Source of the DNA: Bedellia somnulentella
Lineage: Eukaryota; Arthropoda; Insecta; Lepidoptera; Bedelliidae
Reading direction: 5' to 3'
DNA length: 64,000 nucleotides
NCBI GenBank assembly: GCA_963576735.1
Contig: OY755181.1
Span: 16,195,261-16,259,260 of the forward strand
In this document: piece by piece, positions 24,201 through 33,663 of the stretch
Layout: every line of letters begins with the position of its first letter
How positions within the stretch are numbered: the stretch's first letter is position 1
The notes under the pieces: generated by a model
What the model was told of the DNA's origin: nothing
Databases searched by the model: none
What the model saw: only the letters and a program-made list of their open reading frames with translations
Program-made: the position numbers and the translations under genes

Positions 24201-27200
24201 AAGGGCCGGCGCTGACTGCCGGCATGGCATGGCAAAGGATTTCGGTAAGATATAGCCATTTTTAATCTTATTTCCATGAGTATAGAATTCATTTTACTTT
24301 ATTTTGACACAACGATGCCGAGGGAGGCCGCGGTAGGACAGAACGTCGGCATCGTTGTGTAAAATGAATTCTATACTCATGGAAATAAGATTAAAAATGG
24401 CTATATCTTACCGAAATCCTTTGCCATGCCATGCCGGCAGTCAGCACCGGCCCTTATGTGTCTTTTCTAAAGTCACTTGTGTGGTAATTAGTCTTAGTAA
24501 TTAACCGTGGGCAAAAACATCGTGAGGAAACCCACATGGGTATATTGTACTTAGTCATTTGGCAGTGTATACATACAAGACGGTGATAGGCCTGCCAATT
24601 AACGTGCTGTTCAGAAGTTTAAGTACATTCGCCACCCCTTTGGGGATACACAGTGTAAACGTTTGAGATTATTATATTATATATTTAGTATTGAATATTG
24701 GGAATTCATGCAAATTAGATTCACAACTAAATATACTATGATACGAATTTCAGATACCGAGCTCACCGAAAAGATACGATGTGGTTGCTGTGAGAGAAGA
24801 TAACTCTTTGGGTAATATTATTTCAATTGTGCACTTGCTTTATGAAATGTTTTGAAATATTAGTATTCTAAAGCGAAAACCGTTGTGATGTGATCGATAT
24901 CTTTAATTAATAGTGATGATGTGTTGAGCCTTGATAGTTCAGTGAGGACATAACTGGTTTTTATACAGGAGACTTAATTATACATCCAGGGTTAGACCTT
25001 CACTAATGTGTCTTTTCTGAAGTTATTTGTGTGCTTAATTTATCAAGTTAGTTATCAAATTTACATAGTCGTATGACAAAGCACTGGTGTAAAACGTTGA
25101 TATGTCTGCCCTGTAGCACGGGGATCCACTTTCCTAGCAAAACGTTGGTAACACCAGGTATTAAAAATTACAGGTGACGTTCGAAAGTGTGAGAACCCCT
25201 TCCTTCGGAGTTATACGAAGTTAACCTTGAGTTAAGTTGATATGTTGACTTGGATGTTTACCGTTGTGGGAAGAGAACCGACTGAGATGCTAAAGATGGA
25301 ATGTAGTTCTGAAATGAACTTACCTCTTTTAGTTGAAGTTCCCACCTTAAAATTATGTTGACCGCGCTGATTAAGTTAAAATGTATGAACGAATGGAACA
25401 TTTCCTTAGCTTTTGGAAGTTAATTAAAGAGATGATGGTAAAAATAAAAAGTCTTTTCTGAAGGGAAAGCACGAGCGCTATTTTATCGACACGATAACGG
25501 TTAGAATGAGATGGCAGTATACGATACTAAGTAAGTGCGTAAGAGATGGCTGCTTTATCCCACGCGATCACTGGTTTAAACACGGCTCGTACTAGCCGGG
25601 CTGATGGGTCTCCAACATATATCCATAGTCGCCTTGTAGGTCATCTGCGGGAATAAGTGGGTAGTAGCATCAAACAGAAATAGCTTAAGTAATAATTTTA
25701 TTACAACAGACAAGAAGAGTCGTGGCAGGCGGTGCAATAAAACTTGTAAATGAGAGATCTTACACTAGGTTTCATTTGTGACATCACAAAGTGTTATGCG
25801 GCGTTCGCACTCGCGTTTTAGTATTTCAATCAAAGAAATATAGTTCAAATGGGCGCACAAGAGAGCAGTTCCTATTCGTTCTGCCATTACCTTTTGTTTT
25901 AAGCTATTACTTTTCCAGGGAACAAGTTTTTAACAATTTGTACTTAAACCTTTGCAGAGCGCATAGGCCGTCAATGGTCGACCACCGAATACCTTCCTGG
26001 CATGCTCCACCTTACAAGCCCTGATGGTCTTCTTCCTGCCTTCTCATCATGGTCATTAAAACAACTGGGAGCATCCTCATTATACTCACACTGCGCCGGC
26101 CTCCCAGACCATCTGCAGCCCGGGATGCTGCCGCATGCCGCCGCGCTCGTGCCATGGGACTGCGCTGTCAGGTGATACAGATTTTAGGAACAACAAAGAA
26201 CTGGCCGATTCCCATCGTTTTCTATCAACTTAAAATTTGTATTTGTACAAAGCTTGAGGGATTGTTTGATACCGCGATGTATGATATGAAAGAGACGTCG
26301 CTAGTGTGCGAGTAAATTTGCCATTGTGAGCACGAGCTGACGCTTGATGCGCGGACTAGAGATCGCTCCACTAAAATACTCGTCGTCGTCACAGGACAGA
26401 ACCTCATATACTTAATTATATAATAATCATATTTTTTAATATTGCGCTAGGTACATTTTAGGGCCATGACCTTTTTGGTATCATTACATGTTGTATCTAA
26501 TAGGCTATTTGACTACGTTTTGAAAACTATCTTACGGTGTTAATTTGTTTACTAGGAGCCCTAAAAAAAGATTTTTCTGTCTTCATTATAGCTATTTTAT
26601 TAAAAAATCGAAAAAGAAAATGCAATATTTAAATGTGCCGCGAAAACGCGACTTGAATTAATATGGCGGCTGTAGCACAAATGACGTCAATTCCGCATTA
26701 TGCACCAATGAGCAAAGCGATACACAGTCTGTTTATGCGTGATTTACGTCATTATAGAAATAACCAATCACGGTCGTTTTTAGTCACGTGACAGTTGCAT
26801 CAAAAATTATTATTGTAGAAGACGCTTATTGTAGAAGACGGATTTTAGTGAAATAATGCAATATTTTAATCTCGCATTATTACATAATAATATTGCTCCA
26901 CAAAAGAATTATTAAGACTAATAAGACAGCCTATTGTTAAATACTGTTTCTAATTTTGTTTTTAATAACAAATAAACATTTCACTTACTTACTTACTAAA
27001 TAGAGTGGTTGAACATGATGCTATCCAGTGTAGGTTGGCGGACTGACATACCGTGATTGTAACCGAGGGCGACATTTTTAGGTCCCCTTCTTAACACGGA
27101 AACACCTTTTTTCAAATAATCAGGTGATTTAAGTCAGCACCCTTATCAAATTGGATTGAATCTCACAGATTGAATTTGTCAGTGATTGAGCACTCATTTT

Positions 27201-30200
27201 GTGTTTGCTTTTAAAAGTGTGACTTAAGTATCTTTTCAATACCATTCTATTTGGATACAATATCTGAATCGGTTCCCTTCTCACGAATTCCAATAGTGGT
27301 TGACCTATAAAATGCGAAGTCACATATGCAAATTCACATTTAAATTAGTAAATTAAGTGTTATAATGTTTTCTAAAACTCAAGACTCAAAGTTAACGTCG
27401 TATTTACTTGAACTTCAGAAAATCACGTGTCATTATTGACACTTAATTTCTAATAGATAGTAGTATGATAGTCTCTAAGCAATTTAGGAAAGCTGAAACA
27501 TACATAACTCTTTTCCAATCTTTGGTACGTTCAAACTTAGAGTATGCGTCGGTCGCCATCTAATTACTGTTTAAATTTATCTGAAGAATGTTGTGTATTT
27601 ACTTTTGTCTATTTACGCGTTGTGGTTGTGATCCTTTTTCAAGTTTTATTTCTGTTTTTCTTGTTGTATTTCTGTAAAGATAACTTTTTGTATTGATTGT
27701 TTTTGTTACTATCTGTGAGAAAAGTTAAGGAGATACCAAAATTTATTTACTTATGTTCTATGTGTTGTTATTTTATATTCTTTTTGCTATTTCTGTTTTT
27801 TCTTCTTAATAAATAAATTAAACTTATTATTTTCGTTATAAATATTGCTTAACACTATATTACATTTCAGTCGCAGCGAGCAGGCGGGGGCATGGCGTGG
27901 CCGGGGGAGGGGGCGGGGGGGCGCCGCGCCGCTCACCGTCAAGATCTTCTTTGGGTACGAGTACGAGTGCCCGCGGGGACACAGGTGCGTGTCTATTTGT
28001 ACACATACATATGTACATTTTTTTGCTATATAATAGCCTTTATAATTTCTGATTTATGGCCTATTAATCGGCCGTTCAGAGAATCCGTTCCTGACACATG
28101 TCAGTTAGTCATAATAAAGTCAACATAAAGCGCCGACATAACCCTGTAAAAGCGCAGTATAGATTTAGAAAACTATTGTTTATCAAGTTATTTGACACTC
28201 AGTTAGGCACAAAATCACAACATTAATTGATTATTGATATAATAATGTTGTTTTAATGCTCATCAATTGTTAAAACCATAATCAACCAGCAAAAATATTT
28301 TTATCGTAACTGCAACGCCATTACAAAGTTACGTCGTTAGTTCAATCGCGACGTGTTAGGAACGCATAGTTTCTGTAACCACAGAACATATACCTACATT
28401 TTTAGCATGTTATTTTATTTTACGTTTGTTGTAGTATATGTTGTAATTGTATTAATGATTGTTGTGATAACATATACACACATTTTTATTAGATAATAAG
28501 AAATTATTATTCTGATAGTTTCAAATAGATTATTGGAAATAACTTAAGACTTTCCCAAGAAATCAATGGAGTCTCTTCTTCTAAAAGCAGACTGCAATTG
28601 CTAGTTGTAATAAACTTTGTGAACAATTAATGAAAACTATTGCTTATAGAATTTAAACCTTGTGTTAGCAGGGGATCCCTAGCTACTCGAAAATCACTCG
28701 CCACTTCACTCCAATTTGGCTCTGCGAAGCATTCATGCCCACCTTAGTATTATATGATATAAATTTTCAAATCGGACCATAATCTCCGCAGACAAATCCT
28801 GCAATCCCCCACCGCGAACACAGGGGTAGGCAGCACGGGCGCCCGGCTGGCGAGCAGTCCCGTGCCGCTGTACGTCCCGTGCGCGTGTCGGCCGCACTCG
28901 CTGGCGTACTGCGCGCGCCTGCACGTCGTCACGCCCAAAGCGCCCGTGCACGTTACGTTGCATCCTAAGGTATGTAACTCTCTATAGACAGATACTGTAG
29001 CGACACGCTATTAATTCACAATGACGCGCAGTACATAGATTCGCTGACAGAGCAAGAAGCATCACATTATACAGCAACACGTAACCATATACGTCACACT
29101 CGGCATCAAAACTTGCCATAAAAACGTTGTCACGCCGAAAGCGTCCGTATATGTTATGTTGCGTCCTAAGGTAGCTATGTTTCTTTAGATCGATACTCAT
29201 GTCCCGGAATGATAGAGGATAGGAGGGAACAGGGGCGGGGGGAAGCTAGAGACTGCACGGCGTCGTTCCTCCTAAACCACATAGTCATTGCCAAGCGTCA
29301 TTTTCTCTTGAAACAGATCCTCCAATCGCCCACAGGGGTTAGAGAGTAAACTAAGGTGAGAATTGTTTATATAGACAGATGATCTAATCTACTACAGTGG
29401 AGAGAACGGTAATGAGTCTTATGTCTTTATAGATGCTCCAATCTACGACTGTGGGAGTTTTTAAAAGTCCCACAATGGATTAAATCCGCAACGAGAAGGT
29501 TGCCAAGAGTTGAGAAATCTTAGAATTTAACCACGCACTAGACAACGCATTTAGGATAGACCTTATTCTAGAAACATATTGTTTCTATACATGGACGATC
29601 TAATCTCCACAATAGATAAGGGTAGGTAGTATGTCTATCTAGCATCCCCTTGCCGCTGTCGGCCGCACTCGCTGGCGTACTGCGCCAGACTGTACGTCGT
29701 CACGCCGAAAGCGCCCGTGCATTTTACGTTGCATCCTAAGGTAAAAAAATGGCATCAATATTGGAAAGGTATAAGCAATCAAAGAGGTTTTGTTAAAAAA
29801 AACACTCTGTGCAACTAGCAAAGAAAATTGCAAAATTTGAGATCCGGTTGCGGGGCACATCATCTAGTCTAAAACACCCATACATGTTACACTGCATCCT
29901 AGCGTATGGAGATATATAATTGACTAAATGAGCGACTGAATTTCAATGAGTGGGACACATCTTCAGCAGAATCTAGGGTTTTGGGATTTCTAAAGTTCTT
30001 GTACTTTACTATTGAGTAGTCGCGCACGCAGTGAGATTAGACCTCACTCGAAGTGAACAGAAATCTTGGTGATTATTGCGTGTGAGATAAAGAAAACTCA
30101 ATGTTTTATCTTGGCTTAATTTTTCTGAGTAAAATTATCTTTTTCAACCACTGACCTCCATTATACTATATAAGTACGCTGGACTAATGATACGTATTAA

Positions 30201-32556
30201 AATGAGAGCTATTTATTGTGCCGATTTGAAGCTCCCCCAATGAGGGGGAAAGGAACTAAATCTGACGTAAACTGCAAATTGGCCAGTGCTTTTTTTACTA
30301 TTGTTTACTAGGGATGAAAAGTGTGATGAAGATATCGAGAGAAGAGTGAAAAAGGGTAATGCGGTAAATGGAGCACTGGATAGTCTAATGTCTAGTCAGT
30401 CGGTGTCTGAAAAGGCCCGAATGGCTGTGCATGATGCTGTCCTCGTTCCTACGCTTATGTATGGCAGTGAATGTTGGGTGTGGCAGAAGAAGCATGAAAG
30501 TAGAGTGAATGCAGTAGAAATGAGATCCCTCAGAAAAGTGTGTAATGTAAGGTTATGTGATCGTGTGAGGAATGATGTGATTCGTGAAAGGTGTGGTGTA
30601 AAAGATGATATTGTAAGAAAGATAGAAAAAGGAATGTTGAGATGGTTTGGGCACATAGAGAGGATGGATGACAGTATATTGGTGAAAGAGATATATAGAG
30701 CCAGTGTGGAAGGTAATATTAGTAGAGGACGACCTCGGAGGACACATTTGGATCAAAAAGAAAATGTGCTCAAAAAGGCAGGTGTCCGCAGTATGAAGAA
30801 TAAAAGAGCATGTATGAAAAGATTGATGGATGTAAACGAAGCCAGAGAGGTTTGCCAGGATCGTACAAAGTGGCGATCGATAGTCTCTGCCTACCCCAAT
30901 GGGAACTAACGGCGTGAGAATATGTATGTATGTATGTATGTTTTTTTACCATAAAGCGTAATATATCTATGGTTTTAATAATTAAAAAAAATCAATAGTG
31001 CTGTGACCATGCTGTGAAATTCAGTTTCGATAAAACTTGCCGATGCAGACCGTGTAGTGCCTACAGACAGATTGTTAAACATAGATAGTCTTTTAATTTA
31101 CAGGTTTCTAACTTTGGAATTATGGCTGAAAAGTATTAATAAGTCTAGCTCACGTCCAAAAGAATATGATTACATATGCTCAAAACACTTCACTGACGTC
31201 TGTTTTATTAAGCATAAGCATACTCTTTGAGAAAGTGAAAAACTTTATTTTGTTTGTATTTAATATAATAAATAATAAAATTATGTTTATTTTCTATAAA
31301 TACGTCACCTAATCTATTTATTGGATTGTCACAGGCAAGTGTAACGGATAGCAGCTCATTACGTACTGAAGTTGAAGTTTCATATATATTAAAAAAACGT
31401 TCCTCCCGCACTACGGGCAACCCTTTTGGGAGGCAGTGCATTGTAATTTTATTTTATATTATGTGTAATATTTGGATCCAATAAATCTTTTTTTTTTTTT
31501 TTGTTCCCTATTTATTGTTGGATCTAGCTAGCTATACATAAACTACCCACATTTCCCGGCTTCGGCTTATCCTACGATTACTCAATCCTTGGTTAGTTAT
31601 AGTATTAGCGATCAATGTAATTAGTTTGGACATTAGCCTTGATTAATGCATTACGAGCACTGACCTCCATTATACTATATAAGTACGCTGGACTAATGAT
31701 ACGTATCAAAATGACAGCTATTTACTGTGCCAATTTGAAGCGCCCCCAATGAAGGAACGAGGAACTAAATATGACGTAAACTGCAAAATGGCCAGTGTTT
31801 TTTTTACCATAAAGCATAATATATCTATGGTTTTTAGAAACAATTATAAATCAATAGTGCTGTAAAGTTTCGTTTCGATAAAACTTAGCCTTTCCTTTAA
31901 GCAGAAACATTTTATCGATATATTTTATCTTCCTGTCCCATCTCTTTTATTAGTTCCTTGTTCCTTCACTGCTGCCGTAAGCGCCAAAATGGCGAAAATC
32001 AAATCGCCTCACTGTCACCCGGCCTATAATTAGTCCAGCGTACTTACATAGTATAATGGAGGTCAGTGATTACGAGTAATATGATCCATTCCTTTAAGTA
32101 AAAGCTTTTATCGATATATTCTATCTTACCGTCCCATAAGCGCCAAAATGGCGAAAATCAAATTGCCTCAACATGTCACGGCCTATAATTTGCCTTTCCC
32201 AGCTTACTTACATAGTATAATGGAGGTCAGTGTGTTCAACGTATTAAAAATTCTCCCCTATTTCTAGTATTTCGATAGCATTCTTTACGATCAATACCAA
32301 TCAATACGGTGCACTTTTGCTATCATATATTAACCCCACCCAAACTTGCTTCCAGGTGCAACCAACCCCAGGCGGACCCGTCTTCATCCCGCAACCAGAA
32401 AGCGACCCGCCAATTAAACTGTCTTCCTCCGCTTACTGGGTACTTCGCTTCCCGTTTGTGTACTGCGATGAGAAGGGACCTCTTCCCAGACCGGAACCTA
32501 ACGCTGCGCATGCGCCTGGGAAGATATTGGCACCTATGTTCGGATTGGCTGATTAG
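12259..32556 (+). CDS. SMG8: SMG8, nonsense-mediated decay factor (left-arm copy, complete)
   Basis: Fourteen exons: 12259-12396, 13830-14128, 15131-15352, 15751-16003, 16820-16972, 17258-17332, 17558-17715, 19270-19473, 23731-23875, 24754-24811, 25958-26171, 27871-27984, 28792-28969 and 32356-32556; 2412 bases, 803 residues plus TAG. All junctions are GT-AG with matching phases. It follows the SMG8 family in order: N-terminal G-like fold (IVVVGIIGKS), PCCPRLLFHF and HAVEDQLYFILRKARI in exon 3, NEEFVYIN in exon 4, LCEALSLTHHPC in exon 7, the cysteine-rich ACDCGRSRLPRDDPYC and FPVFQPST in exon 8, TEYLPGMLH and FSSWSLKQLG in exon 11, FFGYEYECPRG in exon 12, and the C-terminal YWVLRFPFVYCDEKGPLP. 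SMG8 joins SMG9 on the SMG1 kinase and restrains it during mRNA decay (family knowledge). It is shorter than human SMG8 (about 990 residues). Exons 7, 8, 13 and 14 have duplicated tails downstream. Confidence 0.92.
12873..13268 (-). mobile_element. tRNA-derived SINE in SMG8 intron 1, left arm only
   Basis: A near full-length minus-strand copy of the SINE at 4773-5134. It is flanked by the exact 13-bp duplication TTCAAAATTTTAC (12860-12872 and 13269-13281). The other arm (near 60200) has one copy of this site and no SINE. Confidence 0.85.
14205..14345 (+). repeat. Short interspersed repeat, third family
   Basis: Begins AGTCAAAAAGTTTATTTTTC and contains CGTTGCTTCGGAAGGTGTTC. Further copies are at 18935-19120 and, mirrored, 59150-59285. 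Identity unknown. Confidence 0.55.
14556..14804 (+). mobile_element. 245-bp SINE-like repeat in SMG8 intron 2, left arm only
   Basis: A full-length plus-strand copy flanked by the 12-bp duplication AAGATGGCTAAA (14544-14555 and 14805-14816). The other arm has an unoccupied site near 58930. Confidence 0.85.
16100..16390 (+). mobile_element. Two RTE LINE 3' tails
   Basis: Two short 3' ends of the RTE family at 30299-30941 (CTCGTTAAAAGTGGCGTTCG and CTCGTTTAAAATGGCGATTG, each followed by a variant of CTACCCCAATGGGAAATAAT). Both are in SMG8 intron 4 and have counterparts in the other arm (57370-57610), so they predate the split of the arms. Confidence 0.65.
17642..18591 (+). repeat. 119-bp tandem repeat made from SMG8 exon 7 tail and donor, 8 units
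   Basis: Units start at 17642, 17761, 17880, 17999, 18118, 18237, 18356 and 18475. Each unit begins GACGACGTGTGGCGAGCGAG inside exon 7, runs through the last 74 bases of the exon and the 5' splice site (CCCGAGCA|GTGCGTAC), and ends about 45 bases into the intron at TATACGCGTG. The first unit holds the real exon end (17715). Units are nearly identical; the third has a visible T-for-C change at about 17923. The period is not a multiple of three and one frame carries a TGA, so no frame reads through; the 87-codon ORFs in it are by-products. Confidence 0.95.
18825..19265 (-). mobile_element. Old SINE interrupted by another repeat
   Basis: A decayed minus-strand SINE of the 4773-5134 family, split at about 18935-19120 by the repeat family of 14205-14345. 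In the other arm (54375-54600) the SINE is uninterrupted, so the inner insertion is specific to this arm. Confidence 0.6.
19554..20732 (+). repeat. Four degenerate copies of the SMG8 exon 8 tail with donors
   Basis: Downstream of the real exon 8 end (19473) its 3' half recurs at 19554-19676, about 20265-20376, about 20480-20576 and about 20650-20732. Each ends with the exon tail ACACTTATAA or a variant directly followed by a donor-like GTGAGT, GTAAGT or GTGATA. The first copy has TGA in place of the TGC codon of SANC. The second has an insertion around TTGTTCCCACAA, and the fourth lacks the CAGCCTTC segment. They are in the order and orientation of the gene. Confidence 0.88.
19733..20222. mobile_element. 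Non-autonomous DNA element between exon 8 tail copies
   Basis: Termini AAGGGCCATTTACACTTTG and the inverse of CAAAGTGTAAACCGCCCTT form an inverted repeat. It lies between two copies of the exon 8 tail and is absent from the other arm (near 53680). The 97-codon ORF inside has no recognisable content. Superfamily not assigned. Confidence 0.65.
20776..23280 (-). mobile_element. 5'-truncated LINE in SMG8 intron 8, left arm only
   Basis: Minus strand. An ORF from 23182 to 21608 carries the end of an APE endonuclease (WSDHLPLVIQ) and a reverse transcriptase (NNYRPISLATIMAKVLD, FLDLSKAFDLVHYDVLW, GLRQGGLTSPRLFNLY). After a one-base frameshift near 21610, a second ORF (21611-20937) continues with FSYADDMVLLSASV and the thumb and C-terminal region. 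It is a jockey/CR1-group element that is nearly intact except for the frameshift and missing 5' part. The 3' tail is an ATT-type microsatellite (20776-20790). The other arm has an uninterrupted site near 53215. Confidence 0.88.
24200..24456. mobile_element. Foldback hairpin element, 98-bp arms
   Basis: Arms 24200-24297 and 24359-24456 are nearly perfect reverse complements (TAAGGGCCGG outer end). The loop contains a second, smaller inverted repeat (GATGCCG with CGGCATC). It lies in SMG8 intron 9 and is not seen in the other arm. A 93-codon ORF on one arm is a by-product. Confidence 0.75.
24470..24668 (+). mobile_element. tRNA-derived SINE, 5'-truncated
   Basis: A diverged plus-strand copy lacking the tRNA head (ATGTGTCTTTTCTAAAGTCA to GTGTAAACGTTTGAG). 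Its counterpart in the other arm is at about 51775-51985. A still more diverged copy lies at about 25000-25230. Confidence 0.6.
26502..26932. mobile_element. MITE in SMG8 intron 11, left arm only
   Basis: Termini AGGCTATTTGAC and the inverse of GACAGCCT. The other arm reads through the site without it (near 48950). About 430 bp, non-coding. Confidence 0.65.
27475..27600 (+). mobile_element. LINE reverse-transcriptase remnant
   Basis: A short piece of the LINE described at 47590-48150, with most of it deleted here; the deletion point follows the GTCGGTCGCC segment at about 27555. Confidence 0.6.
29121..29912 (+). repeat. Three degenerate copies of the SMG8 exon 13 tail with donors
   Basis: Downstream of the real exon 13 end (28969) the tail recurs at about 29125-29170, 29650-29740 and 29870-29912. 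The longest, 29650-29740, preserves the frame over the GGCCGCACTCGCTGGCGTAC segment down to CATCCTAAG|GTAAAA. The second ends CGTCCTAAG|GTAGCT, and the third CATCCTAGC|GTATGG. All are in gene orientation within intron 13. Confidence 0.85.
30299..30941 (+). mobile_element. 5'-truncated RTE LINE, left arm only
   Basis: The open frame to 30909 carries the C-terminal part of an RTE-type reverse transcriptase (TLMYGSECWVWQKKHESRVN, MLRWFGHIERMDD, SRGRPRRTHLDQ). It ends CTACCCCAATGGGAACTAAC and then ATGTATGTATGTATG. TTTTTTAC is duplicated at 30291-30298 and 30942-30949. The other arm has the uninterrupted site near 42000. Confidence 0.88.
31658..32068. mobile_element. 411-bp MITE of the P-like family, left arm only
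   Basis: It has the same CACTGACCTCCATTATACTA termini as its host element. It is flanked by the exact 8-bp duplication ATTACGAG (31650-31657 and 32069-32076). The other arm has a single ATTACGAG (reverse complement near 41390), an empty site. Confidence 0.92.
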
Positions 32557-32715
32557 GTTATGTCTTTTTATATGTATTTCTTAACTGTATGTTTGGGGAG
32601 ATGGAGATGGGTTATCAGTGTAGATACAAAGACATATGTTTGGGGAGAAGTTGTCTTGTGTTTCTGATTGGCCATCAATTGGCAACTATGTTCGGATTGG
32701 CTGATTAGGTTGTAA
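32527..32715 (+). repeat. Direct duplicate of the SMG8 exon 14 tail and stop codon
   Basis: The last coding bases and stop (TATGTTCGGATTGGCTGATT then AGG, about 32535-32559) recur at about 32690-32713, roughly 155 bp downstream, in the 3' UTR. TATGTTTGGGGAGA and TGATTGG blocks in between also repeat. The other arm has the same arrangement (40913-40942 with about 40768-40798). Confidence 0.75.
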
Positions 32716-33663
32716 GGTTTTGTAAAGGTATGCTTGTAACTATATGTTTGATGGGTTGTGAAGACCTATGTAAGGGAGAAGGTCTCGGAAGGTGTATTGT
32801 GTTTGTGATTGGGAATGTTAGGTTTATCGCTCATGTGAGCCTATAAGTCAAGAGTAAAGTCAGACATTCTTCTTGTGAAATGATTGTGATACGAATTCTA
32901 TAGATACGAATGCTAAATATACGTCTAAAAATCTTCACGTAAACAAAAAGTTTACGAAAACCATACATTACATAAATTACTAAATTACAGAGTATGATTA
33001 AATAAAATAAGTTTAATAACTCATTTATTCGGCAAATTTTCAAAAGAGTAAAAAATAAACTGTGTATGATTTATTACGTAATTTTAAGCACGATAATTAA
33101 TATGTATTCGACTCGAAGGACCAAACTAACATTAGTCACATTATGTGACTAATTATGTGACATATTTGGAAAATACTTAATTTTAAGTACAGCTAAGTTT
33201 ATGAAATAACGGTACCAAATATAAAATGTTCCATCGCTGATTATTTTCGTAAATTTTTTATATAGTTTTTTAGTAACTATAGAATTTCTTGTAAAGTGAA
33301 TCCAACTAAATCCATTGTTTTAAATTTAAGGATGTAAAATATAGGATCTTAAGTTAAAAAAACTAGGTCTTCTAGTCTTGTCTAAAATTACCCTTCTAAT
33401 ATTATATATCGTTGGGTTATGATCCATAAACGTAAACTTATGTCATTTAAGTAATATCTCGTTAAAATGTATAATAAACATTTTGTATAATCATAGTAAT
33501 AAACACCATTTAAACATAATCTGTTATATTATTCAAACATCCATTCCTTTAGCAGTAATACTTAATTGTTGAGCTAAGCGTTTAATGAATCGTTAATGCC
33601 CGAATGTTATGTTAGTCCTAGAGGGCACGCTTACTAAATTAGTATAAGTGCAATTTTTCCGGC

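Larger units (their letters stand above)
30149..32232. mobile_element. P-like DNA element with a THAP-type exon, carrying two insertions
   Basis: Termini CACTGACCTCCATTATACTA (30149 onward) and its inverse ending at 32232 are flanked by TTTTCAAC and TGTTCAAC, a near-perfect 8-bp duplication. The counterpart in the other arm, 41237-42143, has an exact one (GTTGAACA). At about 31104-31211 an acceptor (TTTACAG) opens a short reading frame with the second half of a THAP domain (WLKSI, then ICSKHFTDVCF) ending in TGA. THAP domains occur at the N-terminus of P-element transposases. The element is non-autonomous. It has received an RTE fragment (30299-30941) and a MITE (31658-32068). Confidence 0.75.

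Noticed and set aside
28733..28963. Minus-strand arginine-rich ORFs over 28.7-29.0 kb (and mirrored at 44.1 kb)
   Set aside because: They are antisense shadows of GC-rich SMG8 exon 13.
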